64,000 bases of DNA, taken from positions 1,164,048,749 to 1,164,112,748 of the forward strand of contig OY856409.1 of assembly GCA_963693085.1 (NCBI GenBank), in the 5' to 3' direction. The DNA is from Alisma plantago-aquatica. Lineage: Eukaryota > Streptophyta > Magnoliopsida > Alismatales > Alismataceae. A program made the position numbers and the translations under genes. This document shows positions 1 through 10,987 of this stretch, piece after piece; position 1 is the first letter of the stretch; every line of letters begins with the position of its first letter. The notes beneath the pieces were generated by a model. The model made no database searches, was not told the origin of the DNA, and worked only from the letters and a program-made list of their open reading frames with translations.

Positions 1-204
1 TTGGGTTCTAAATACGTATAGCTGGACTCTAATACACAATCAAACATGTAAAACTTGACTCACTAGTCTTGATCTCACATAACTCATTTCTCTTAGTAGT
101 ACTTTCATTCACAAAGATACTTAATAATATTTTGGGGTGTGACATATACCTTTTGCAAAAAGACATGATGTGTGTCAGGAAAATGAAAACATATTAAAAA
201 AATA

Positions 205-544
205 CGACCATGTTTTAGGAAGTTGTGGTTTTTTTATTTGTGGGGGATTGATTTCATGCATATATTCATGTATTTAAATTCAAATATTTATATGTTACTA
301 GCTATTGACTATGTGTCCAAGTGGGTGGAGGAAATACACACCCGGACCAATGATGCACATGTTCCCTATGGGTTTGTGAAGAACAATACTTTTTCCCAGA
401 TTTGGGGTGCCTAGGATGATAATCAGTGATGGGGGTTCACATGTTACAAATGCCAATTTGGTGCTCTATTGAAGAAATATGGATTCTCACACCAAGTAGG
501 AAAACCCTACCATCCCTAAATCCAAGGACAAGTTGTGGTCTCTC
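205..544 (+). pseudogene. Athila/Tat-type integrase core remnant
   Basis: Fragment of a Ty3/gypsy integrase catalytic core. The translation shows WGIDFM at about 241-258, then an AIDYVSKWVE stretch at 301-330 and NDA near 350, which is the usual order around the first catalytic Asp in Athila/Tat integrases. A second frame gives IISDGGSHVTNA at 418-453, carrying the second catalytic Asp, and a third gives KKYGFSHQVGKPYHP followed by a stop. The reading frame therefore shifts at least twice, so this is a dead copy. It is cut at 545 by the end of a minus-strand gypsy LTR and resumes in the same orientation at 7,474. The left end lies outside the window. Confidence 0.75.
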
Positions 545-3529
545 TAACACCCCATTTGTACAACATAGAGCGGAAGCATATATTTTCATTCACATCAAGG
601 GGGATGTCACAAACGTGATAAGCATAGCTCAAAATAAAGTGTAAATAAGCCATCACAAGTAAATAATCACAATTCTCATTCTCAAAGCTTTAACAAGGTT
701 CACATATACATATATGAATGGTTAAGGGAAGGAAACTATAATCTAGGTATAGTTGGCACCCACTAATTCTTTTCTCCTTGCAGATCCTTGAGCTAGGCTT
801 CTCACTTCAGATGGCTTTTCCCTCCTGACCTTGCTCCTAACCTACGGGCATCGCAAACCCAACCATGCATAAAACAAATGGTAAATAGAATTCAACATAT
901 TATAATTTTAAGAAACTTGAATATGGAAAATAGACTTTAAGCATTTAAATAGTGAAAAGACACACTATTTATTTTTGACTAGTTTCTTTTATCTTGACCT
1001 ATATAAGGATCCCCATGTTGCACAAATGGGCCTATTCTCTTATGCACCAAAGTGCCTCTTCTCTTATGCACCGAAACACCTCTTCTCTTATGCACCGAAG
1101 TTCCTCTTAAGGTTTACTCCGAGGAACCTCTTAATGAGGACCTTACATAAGTTTAATTATATCATTTTCTTTCTCTTTAAAAATCCTTCTTAAATCTTAT
1201 GATTTACTCTTAAATGTGCATGATGAGACAATCACATTGATCATAGACATAAAAATCAATTCATTATAAATTTACTGACTTTTAACAATTGGAACAGTAA
1301 ATAACAAACATATCATTCGTTGCATTTCATGCATACATATATAAGTAAACCATTAACTATGTTTAATTTGCATGGACCACTTACCTTGCACTTAAATAAA
1401 ACCTTGTCTCTCTTCCTAGGTTGCGGAAATCCTAACCATAGTCATGGGGTTTGAAAAAATCTAATTACCTTGTTCAAAGTACATTTCATATTAACATACA
1501 TTTTATTCACAACATGAAACCATAATTTGGGTTTCCCATTAAACCAAGGTTTGGAGAATTGTAAAAAGACTCTAAAACTTTCCAAAACATATTTTTTCTC
1601 ATTTTTCTAAACATCTAGTGAATTAATGTGAGTTGCAAAATCGACCAATCAAAAATTAAGGAAAAAGCCAGGTGTGTATTTTACAAATGCCAGTGGCTCA
1701 TCCAGCAACCGAGCCCGCTCTGTGGTGGCCCAAACCAACAACACCAAATGGAGCCAGACCCACTCAAACACAACATGTGGACCACTGAGTTGTCAAGGCT
1801 AGAAAGTACAGAAATGATCATGTGATTAAAATCAGTCAATTAAAAGGCAGGGACACCACAGTCTTAACATGACCGAGTTTGTTCTCCCAGGCCATGGATC
1901 ACGAGCAGCAACCAAGATCTCCAAGATCCATCTCTATCATGGCGCTCGCGGCTAATCCAGGGAAAACTGAACCCACCATGTTGTTTCCAGCATTCATACA
2001 AAGTAATCGAGATAAAGATCGAGCCCAGAGGGTCCCTAGTGTGATGGTTTTGCAAGTGTAACCATGGATGGTTACTGTTGGGCAAGAACTCCACAACTTG
2101 GAACAAAATAAGGGGACTACCAACATGAAACATAGTGTGGGAAATCATCCTCTAAAGTCTCATGAAGTCAATCGATGGAAAAATGAGACTGAAGACCCAT
2201 CGAAACAGGACCGACAATGACACTGTCAAGCACTTGAAACTTGGTTACATGGTATGGTGACTCGGGAAAATCTAGGCCAAACCGGTGATGTGGAAACAAG
2301 GCAAGGGTGTCAAGTATACTTACATGCAGGTCAATTGCATTGAAGGGTGTGCATACAGATGGGTAGAGAGATGGTAATTATAGATGAAACTGGAGTAGGT
2401 GTGGGAGTTTGGGGCAAGTAGGGATACAATTGAAAGAGAAGGAGCAAAGATAGAAATCCTAGGGTCATCCTTTATATAGCCATGATATGGGTTGCATCTC
2501 TCTCTACAACTAGGGGGTGACAAGAAAGGGAAAGCTCTAAATGGGCATTTCATCTATGGGGAGAGAGGGTGGGCGAGTTGGGGCTAATTAGAATCAAGGT
2601 AAAGAAACAAACTTGTTGACGAAGGAATTTTGAAATGAGGTGCTGACACAAGGGAGTGGGAGATCAACGAAGAAAAGCACATGGACCACTTTCTAACTCG
2701 CAAGATTAGTGAAGGTAGATGGCGATATATCTGCCTTCAGATTGTGAATAAACTGTCAGATGTGTGTGTGTGTAAAAAGAAAGGGAGCGTGATAGGGATA
2801 AATAATAGAATCTTAGAGTTATTTCGTGCATTAAATGTATTTGAAATAAAATCTCAATAAAACTATATTCCATTCCTTCTTAGTCAATTTGGAGGGTCGA
2901 ACATGGTCCAAATGAGTCCAAATTTGGATCAAAGTTTAGTTTGATTGTATAGAACATTCCTAACCAATTAGATTTTGGATTTTTACATGTTTGTTCCATA
3001 ATTTCTACAATGTCCACTAATCTTAATTACAATGCATTAAAGGATAAGATAATTTAAAAAATGCTTCCTTTTGTGAATTCTTGAGTCAAAATTCAAGATA
3101 AACATTAATCACCCATTCAAGAGTCACATTACACCTCTTTATTCCCTATTTGAGTAATTTTCTTGAAATAAAGAGAAACTAAAATATATTAATAATTTTC
3201 TTATCTTAAAAGTTATTAAAAGAAAAAAAATACTTCTAATACAAGTCATTTAGTTTTTTTTGAATTCCTTGCCTCTTGACTTTCTCTTTCATTTCTTTTA
3301 AGTTTCTTTGATAGAAAATAAAGGGTCAAAACAAATTTATTGTTCAAATATTTACAATACATCATAAAAGGAGAAAGATGTTTTTGAGTCCCTTTTACTT
3401 CTCCCAGCCTCATTAATTTAAAATTAATGCTACTTATATCCATTTTGCATTAAGCCCCCCCAAAGATATCGGTTCAGGAAAAACTACATTGAATCTCTTA
3501 AATTATCCATGAAAGTTTGGGATGTTACA
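545..3529 (-). mobile_element. 3' LTR of minus-strand Ty3/gypsy element
   Basis: LTR of about 2,985 bp, read on the minus strand. In minus orientation it begins TGTAACATCCC at 3,529 and ends at 545 in a degraded GGGGTGTTA (the other copy ends GGAGTGTCA). It is similar along its length to 4,656-7,473, including the stretch CATTTGTACAACATAGAG near the plus-strand start. Just outside its minus-strand start lies a purine tract (AAGGTGGGTAGAAA in minus sense, from about 3,544 to 3,530), as expected for a polypurine tract before a 3' LTR. It contains a short tandem repeat at about 1,035-1,115. No coding sequence is supported inside it. Confidence 0.85.
1035..1115. repeat. short tandem repeat inside gypsy LTR
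   Basis: About three imperfect copies of a unit near 27 bp containing CTCTTCTCTTATGCACC. A diverged equivalent lies at about 5,135-5,215 in the partner LTR, so the repeat predates the insertion of this element. It opens a reading frame with repeated SYAPK, which I do not regard as a gene. Confidence 0.7.
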
Positions 3530-3703
3530 TTTCTACCCACCTTAAATAAATTTTGTCCTCGAAATTTCATTAAAACTACCCACCTTAGAAATTTCCATAT
3601 TTAGCACTAAAACTTCAACATACTAATATTATTATGTGAATTAATAATTTCAAACATTTCCATGCAACAAAAGTTTTGAAAAGAAAAAGTACTACACTAA
3701 AAT

Positions 3704-4600
3704 CTACTCAATCTTATCATCTCCACTCTCATCTACCATGGCAAAGATTCTTGTTTTCCTTTTCCCTTTAGGTGGTTGATTAACATTAGGCTCTTTCTTC
3801 TGAAACTTGGGGCAGTTAGGTCTAATGTGGCCTATCTCACCACATGCATAGAAAATTCCTATCCCAAACCTGCATTCTCCCAGTTGATACTTGGAGAACT
3901 TTGCACATTGGGTCTTTGCAGGTTCATTTGCAACAACCTCAAATGAAGCCTTCCTCTTCTTGTGATGATGATGGGAGTTGTTTTGGTTGTGGGAGTGGTT
4001 ATCTTTATTACATGCTCTTCCTGGATGGTCTTTTATCTCTAGGGTAGCATCTAGGACACTGCGTAGGGTACGGTATCCATGTCCCAACCAAGCAAAACTA
4101 AGGTCAGGATTGAGACCCGTAATGAACTTCTTGGTCTTGCGACATTCATCATAGTTGTACATGTACTTCTACAAAATCCTAAACATCATAGAGTACTGGG
4201 TGACCATCATGTCACAAAGCTGATGTAGATTGTAGAACTCCTCTTCCTTCTTCTTGATCATAGCCTCAGATATATGCTGGTTTCAAAAGGCTTCTAAAAT
4301 TCCTCCCATGTGAGTGGAGGAGCATCAGTTGCACGAGAACCTAGCATGTTCTCCCACCAAGGCCTTGCTGCACCCTTGTGCATGTGTGTCCCAAAGTGAA
4401 CCTTAGATGGGTTTGGAAAATCCAGATCATGGAAGCAATGCTCCATGTTCTGCAACTAGCTCTTGACCTTGCCTACCACGTTCATCTCTTCCTCTCCACC
4501 AAAAGAGTCAGGATTGATCTTCAAAAAGTCAACTAGGGAAAGCCCGAGGTTGACCCTAGGTTTGCCTCATAGGAGCCATATGTGAAAAAGGGCATAAACT
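3704..4600 (-). pseudogene. Ty3/gypsy gag remnant (capsid plus zinc knuckle)
   Basis: Structural gag protein of the minus-strand gypsy element. Minus-strand translation from about 4,560 gives a Retrotrans_gag-like pattern: FLKINPDSFGGEEE, then WWENML, then PPLTWEEF, then a region around MYNYDECRKTKKFITGLNPDL. Several in-frame stops and at least one frame change interrupt it; the last open stretch is 152 codons (4,162-3,704). Near its C-terminus is a CCHC zinc knuckle with the first Cys replaced by Phe (F-Y-A-C, then H and C at normal spacing), so the knuckle is probably not functional. No protease, RT or integrase follows before the purine tract at about 3,540, so the element has lost or never had pol. 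Confidence 0.8.
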
Positions 4601-4641
4601 ACATGAGATTATGAGAAAATCCTGATGGGCAACTATATTTT

Positions 4642-4655
4642 GGGCTTTGATACCA
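4642..4655 (-). other. primer binding site of minus-strand gypsy element
   Basis: In minus sense this reads TGGTATCAAAGCCC, directly after the LTR end at 4,656. It matches the initiator-Met tRNA primer site used by many plant LTR elements (TGGTATCAGAGC) with one mismatch in the first twelve bases. It fixes the orientation and shows that the 4,656-7,473 copy is the 5' LTR. Confidence 0.85.
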
Positions 4656-7473
4656 TGACACTCCATTTGTACAACATAGAGAGGAAGCATATATTTTCAT
4701 TCACATCAAGGGGGATTAACAAACATGATATTCATAGCTCAAAATAAAATTTGAATAGACATCACAGTGAAATAATCACAATTCTCATTCTCAAAGCCTT
4801 AATAAGGTTCACATATACATATATGTATGGAAAAGGAAAGGAAACTCTAATCTAGGTACAATTGGCACCCCACCAAAGCTTTTCTCCTTGCAGATCCTCG
4901 AGATAGAATTTTCACTTCAGATGGCTTTTCACTCTTGAATGATCCTAACCTGCGGGCATCACACCCTTAGCCATCCATAAAACCATTGGTAAGTGGAGTT
5001 GAACATATTATAATTCAAAGAAACTTGAAAACTGAAATAGACTTTAAGCATTTAAACATTGAAAAGACACACAATTTATTTTTGGTCAATTTATTTTATC
5101 TTAACCTATATAAGGATTCTCAGTTTGCATAAATGTTCCTCTTCTCATATGTACCGAAGTGCCTCTTCCTTATGCACTAAAATTCCTCTTCTCTTATGCA
5201 CCAAAGTGCCTCTTAAGGTTTTCTCTGAGGAGCCTCTTAATGAGGACCTTATATAAGTTAACTTTTATCATTTTATTTCTCTTAGAAACTCTTTCTTAAA
5301 TCTTATGATTTACTCTTAAATTTGCATGATGATACAATAACACTGACCATAGAAATAAAACTCAATTCATTATAAATTTACTGACTTTTAGCAATTGGAA
5401 CAATAGTAAATAAAACATATTATTCATTGCATTTCATGCATGCATATATAAATAAACCATTAACTGTGTTCAAATTCCATGGACCACTTACCTTGCACTT
5501 AAAGAAGACCTTGTCTCTCTTTCTAGGTTGAGGAAACCCTAACCACGGTCTTGGGGTTTGTAAAAACTCTAATTATCCTATTCAGAGTACATTTCATATT
5601 CACAACATTAAACCCTAATTTACATTTCCCATAAAACCAAGATTTGGTTAATTGGAAAAAGACTCTAAAATGTCAAAAATTCGAATTCCTAATGAAATAC
5701 CATTTCCAAAACATATTTTTTCTTATTTTTCTGAGCATCTAATGAATTACTATGATTTTTGTGAAATTGGCCAATCAAAAATTAAGAAAAAATCACGTGT
5801 GTATTTTCCAAATACCAGCGACCCATCTAGCAGACGAGACCTCTCTGAGGTGTCCCAATACAATAATGCCATGTGGAGCTAGACCCGCTCAAACAAAACG
5901 TATGGACTATAGAGTTGTCAAGGATGGAGAGTATGGAAATGCCCATGCGATTAAAATTAGATGATTAAAAGGTCAGGGAGACCACTATCTTAATATGACC
6001 AAGTTTGTTCTCGAAGGCCATGGATCATGAGTAGCTACCTGGAGCTCCAAGATGCAGCTCTAGTATGGTGCTCATGGCTGATCCATGGAAAAATGGACCC
6101 ACCGTCTTGTTCCCCACATCCATACAAAGTCATCAAGGTAAAGATCGAGCCCAGAGGGTCCTTGGTGTGATGGTTTTGCAAGTGTAACAACAGAAGGTTA
6201 CTATTGGGCATGAACTCAATGATTTAGAACAAAGAAAGGGGACCAACAATGTGGAACATAGCACATGAAACCATCCTCTAAAGTCTCATGAAGTCAGGTG
6301 ACAAAAAATGAGGGTGAAGACCCATCAAAATAGGACCGGCGATGAACGTCATTAAGCACCTGAAACCTAGTTACAAGGTAGGGTGACTCAGGAAAATCTG
6401 GGGTAAACCAATGATTTGGAAACAAAGCAAACATGTTGAGGATACTTATCAGTGGGTCAATTACACTGAAGGGCATGCATATGGCTTGGGTGGGGCAGTA
6501 GTCGTCAGAGATGAAACTTGAGTAGGTGTGGGAGTTTTAGGCTATTGAGGATGGAACTGAAAGATGAGGAGCAAAGATAGTGACCCTAGGGTCGTTTACA
6601 ATCCTTTATATATCCATGAGATTGCTCGCATCATCCTCTACAAGTGAGGGCTTATGAGAAATGGAAATCCCTAAATGGGTGTTTCATGTGTGGGGAGAGA
6701 GGGAGGGTGAGCTATGGCTCATTAGAATTGGGGTAAGGAAACATACTTGTTGGTGAAGGAACTTTGAAATGAGGTGTTGAGACGAGGGAGCGGGAGTTAA
6801 GTAAAGAAAAGCACAACGACTAGTTTCTGACTCGTGATATTAGTAGAGGTAGATGACGATCTACCCACTGTCAGATCATGAATCAATGGTCAGATGCACA
6901 TGCATAAAAAGAAAGGGAGCATGATAGGGATAAATAACAGAAACTTAGAGTTTTTTTGTGCATTATTTGTATTTGTAATAAAACCTTAATAAAACTATAT
7001 TCACGTCCTTCCTAATCAATTTGGAGGGTCAACATTGGTTGATTTGATTGTCTAGAACACTCGTAACCAATTAGATATAGGATTTGTTCACATTTGGTCT
7101 GCAATTTCTACAACGGCCATTAATGTTCATTATAATGCATTAAAGGATAAGATAATTTGAAAAATGATTCCTTTTGAGTATCCTTTAGTCAAAATTCGAG
7201 ATAAACATTAATCACTCATTCAAGAGTCATATAACACCTCTTTATTCCCTTTTTGAGTAATTTTCTTAAAGGAAAGAGAAAATAAAAGGTATTAATGATT
7301 TTCTTATCTTAAAAGATTTTAAAAGAAAACAATACTTCTAATCCAAGTCAATTGGTTCTTATTCTTGAATTCCTTGCCTCTTGACTTTCTCTTTCATTTC
7401 TTTGATAGAAAATAAAGAGAAAACCAAATTTATTGTTCTAATATTTGTAATACATCATAAAAGGAGAAAGATG
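4656..7473 (-). mobile_element. 5' LTR of minus-strand gypsy element, truncated
   Basis: Second copy of the roughly 3-kb LTR, starting TGACACTCC in plus sense and collinear with 545-3,380. Similarity stops abruptly at 7,473 (partner position 3,380), so the outer 149 bp of this LTR are missing. The sequence on the other side of the break is Athila-type integrase, not LTR. One deletion probably removed the LTR end together with part of the host element. Target duplications cannot be checked because the outer end is gone. Confidence 0.85.
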
Positions 7474-7830
7474 CGTTAGAATTTGAATGTAGGGCTATGT
7501 GGGAAGCTAAGAATTTGAGCATAAATTTATCTTCTATAGGTGAAAAGTGAAAATGATTTGAGTGAATTGTATGAAATTTGATTAGATATTTATGAGAACA
7601 TAAGATAGCGTACAAAGAAAATCTATGACAGGTACATTCTAAATTGCATTATGTTAAATTTTAGGATGAATTTGCACCAGAGAAACTTGAAATCTAGATG
7701 AAGCGGTCCTTACACTATGGTCAAGGCATACCCCTATGTAGAGTTAGAGTTGAGAGATGGCTCAGAACTTTTTAAGACCAAATACCATTGTTTGAAGCAT
7801 TATTATTGAGGGGAGATTGTTAATGAACAT
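7474..7830 (+). pseudogene. Athila/Tat-type integrase C-terminal remnant
   Basis: Continuation of the integrase broken at 545. Translation gives a stretch resembling the ELEHKAYWAIK region of Athila-type integrases (here FECRAMWEAKNLS near 7,480), then VKAYPYVELELRDGSELF and a KHYY end at about 7,720-7,810, the usual C-terminus of pol in this family. Stops and frame changes are present. Compared with family members, about 70 codons between the SGQVE-like and WAIK-like motifs are absent, which fits the deletion inferred at 7,473. Confidence 0.7.
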
Positions 7831-8899
7831 GAAGAGCTTAAGATATTAACCATTCCTTGATGTTATGAAACTTAGTAAATCCTACGAATTTAAGCGAGGG
7901 CCCTTGGTGGGAGGCAACCCACATGTTTAGTTCGATCCATTTGATTTAACCTTGTATTTTTGACATTGTTTTGATTGCTTGGTTTTGATTCATTTACATG
8001 ATGCTTGATGAGCTTGTCACAAGTACATGCAAAATGAAATGTTTGTACCACTGACTCCACATCATTAAGATGTTGTGATTTTGAATGCAATAAGTCAGTG
8101 AAACTGACTCAGACTTTTTTAAAATAATATTTTTCCATGCTAAAGGTGATTTACGTGGCATCTATGTACTCCTCAATCCAATGATAATCTTTTCAGTTAA
8201 GTATTGACATAATGATACATTTCTTCAAAGATTTTGGTACCATTGACTCAATTAATTGAGGCTAAAGAATTTTCATAGGAAAATGCCACTGGAACCAACC
8301 TGATTTATTAGACACTAATCAATCTTTATATATACTTATAAGAGATTTTTAGTGGCACTAAATCCCAAGTCAGTTCTACTGAGATGAAATTTTTACTTAG
8401 CATGTGCTTACATGTAATTGTCAGTGGCATCTAAAATCATGGCGGTACTGATGATATAATTTATATTAATGACTTCTATTTAATTATAGGATGTGTATTG
8501 AAATCTAGGTGGCACTAAAATTCTAGTCTGTACCACTGATACTTAGAGAGAAAGTGATTTGTGGTCTCCGATCCAATGACCACAAGAGTGTGAAACCAAA
8601 AATGGCACATGCCAATATGTGAGACCCCCTGAAGTTGGTACCACCCACATGGGGGATCCACAATCCAATACTTCACTCAATCGAGGTCATCACTACCAAC
8701 AATGGTTATCAAGAACAAATAGATATACCTACAAGTCGATGCCACCTTTTCACTAACGAGGTGCCCCTAATCCTATATAAGGAGGGGGGTTCATTTGTAT
8801 TAATTCACATCTCAATCACCCATCTCTTGAGCACTCTTCTACAATCTACCCAAACACTTATTAGATGATCAAATGCTACACTAAGATCCCAATCTTCAT
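7831..8899 (+). other. Athila-type region downstream of pol, non-coding
   Basis: No domain is recognisable. GTGGGAGGCAACCCAC at 7,907-7,922 is a motif I associate with the segment just after pol in Athila-type elements. From 8,080 to 8,560 a loosely repeated phrase occurs (variants of GTGGCACTAA and CAGTGGCA, and their complements). A short open stretch at 8,635-8,868 is not convincing as a gene. Confidence 0.45.
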
Positions 8900-9890
8900 C
8901 TCCTTCCTCTCATATGCAAGCAAGTGACCCCATAAAAAAGGAACTTCATATGTCGAAGCTTTTCCCATCTCATCTACAAGTTGTGTCTAGATATTGGGAG
9001 TGGCAATCAAAAGAAGAACATGATCTGGAGGCTACTGCCATAAGATGAAGCTTCATCAAACTATAAGCTTCACTGAAAACCTATGCAAGGTGTGCGCATG
9101 TCAGAGGATGATGACGAACCACTCCTTCCTGGGTGGATGGCCAACGTATGTGAAGATTATGTTGGAGTTCCTGGCCTCACTTGAGGCGTGCTCCCTTTGA
9201 CACCACACCAAGAGCAACAAGTGGGAGGCTAGCTAGGTCAAGTTTGTATTTACAATGCCACCCACCATCTCTCATTGGAGACATTTGATGCTATCTTTGA
9301 GTGGGCCAACCATGGAATGTGCTATATATTTTGCAATTTTGGCCACTCCATGGCATGGAGAAAGATGAGAGGGATGTCAAATCATGCCAAGACCAACTGA
9401 CATCATTGCAACATCATAGATATTAAGGATCCTTTTGCCTTATTGCTACATCGACTACTTATGAATAGATTGCTCGCAAGATCCACACCGGGGAAAGGGA
9501 AGGTCAATGTGATGGAACTCTATGTGCTTTGAGCATTTATTTCACAAGGAAGTGATGAAGTGAACCTGTATGCATTGTTCTTAGTTCATGTGTACTAGGT
9601 TGCCAAAAGTAAAAAGAGGAAGTTGTACATCCACTTCGATGGTCTTATTACAAAGATCACCATGTATTTCAACCTCGACCTCTCACACCTCCATATAGTT
9701 GAGTCGAAGGGGAATACAAACTTTAGACACTTCCATAGTGCCATTCTCTTCACCCACTATGGATCTTGCATCTATGATATCTTCATGACAGGTGAGCGAG
9801 CTCCTCTAGATCATGTATATGATATCATCAATCTAGACTACCTTCACTGGCTAAACGATGATGTGAGAGAAACAAATGATAAATAAAAGG
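8900..9890 (+). pseudogene. decayed Athila ORF downstream of pol (ATHILA ORF-1-like)
   Basis: Best preserved part is 9,623-9,886 (87 codons), translating to a segment with FDGLITKITMYFNLDLSHL and ending in a short acidic tail. This resembles the C-terminal part of the ATHILA ORF-1 family, where a GG(L/I)IT.IA-like motif is followed by a variable acidic tail. Upstream, 8,930-9,620 carries fragments in several frames. It lies after the integrase and not before gag, an envelope-like position. A second member of the same kind lies at 25,694-26,957. The family assignment is from memory of the motif pattern and is moderate. Confidence 0.5.
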
Positions 9891-10069
9891 ATATAGGTGA
9901 GCTAGTCGACAATGAAAATGATGAGGAGGTCATCAAAGTAGCATCTAAGCCTGTGAGAAGTTTAAGGAGGACGCATCATGATCTACACTTCCAAGGCACA
10001 TATTTTCCACCTCTACTCAGCCTCATGAGAGCCTATACCCTTTTGAGGGCATGTGCAACATGCTCAGTT

Positions 10070-10987
10070 CTATCCTTGCAACCAAGCACTCCTTGCAAAG
10101 TAGGTATGGAGACTATTAACAAAGCCAGATTCATTAGCTTATAATGTTCTAAAAGCCAGATACTTTCTAAGAGTAACTACCCTTGAAGCCACGAGAGGAC
10201 ATAATCCAAATACTTGTGGAGAAGCCTGTGGGGAGCAAAAATAGTTGGCTTGGAAGGTTTGCAATGGAGAGTAGGTGATGGAGCACATGTGAATATCTGG
10301 TAGGATATATGGGTTAACATCAGATTTGCCTCGCTTGAGGAATTCTACAACCATAATGAAGATACACCAGATCTAGTCGCTGAGCTAATTGATAGAACCA
10401 CAAGATCATGGAAAATAGATGACTTACACACCCTTTTCTCTCATGCCGTGTGTACAATGATAATGAATACTCTGCTCAGCCCCAGATTCCCTGAAGATAT
10501 CCCATTCTGGAAGCCTGATCCTAAAGGGGTCTTCACTACAAAGACCGCTTACTGGCTAAGTCATCTAGGTAACAATGAGTTTATTCATAGACAAAAAAAT
10601 CAAATGACAAAGTCTAGAACATTGTTTGGAAATCAGCATGGCCACCAAAGATGTCTCATTTCCTGTGGCACACCTGTATTGGTGGTTTGTCTATAAAAGG
10701 TAGACTAAAGGATAGGTATTGTGACACAGATGGGCTATGCCTGCTCTGTATCAGGGAGAAGGAGACAATACCACACATTCTCTTCAACTACCCAAAAACT
10801 ATGATGATATGGGAAGCTAGCTAGGCACATGGTTTACTAGGAAACATGGTTGGCGCACATCCTAGTGAAGTAGTCACACTACTATATGACCGGATCACAA
10901 GAGAGGAGATGGACATGTCTATAACTATTATGTGGGGAATATGGAATTTTCAAAACAACACTATTTTTGGAGAACAAACCCGCACGG
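10070..10987 (+). pseudogene. LINE (L1-type) 3' fragment, first copy
   Basis: Collinear with 18,420-19,341. Encodes remnants of the region after reverse transcriptase in plant L1-type LINEs: a WRVGDGAHVNIW-like motif near 10,270, SPRFPEDIPFWKPDPKGVFTTKTAYW at about 10,480-10,560, and a zinc-finger (zf-RVT-like) part with WPPKMSHFLW, then C..C and H, at about 10,635-10,800. Stops and frameshifts are present. The left end is ragged (homology fades between 10,030 and 10,090). The right end is cut exactly by the gypsy LTR at 10,988, at the same LINE position as the second copy. Confidence 0.8.

Noticed and set aside
975..1193. 72-codon frame with repeated SYAPK
   Set aside because: Produced by a short tandem repeat inside a gypsy LTR; not a gene.
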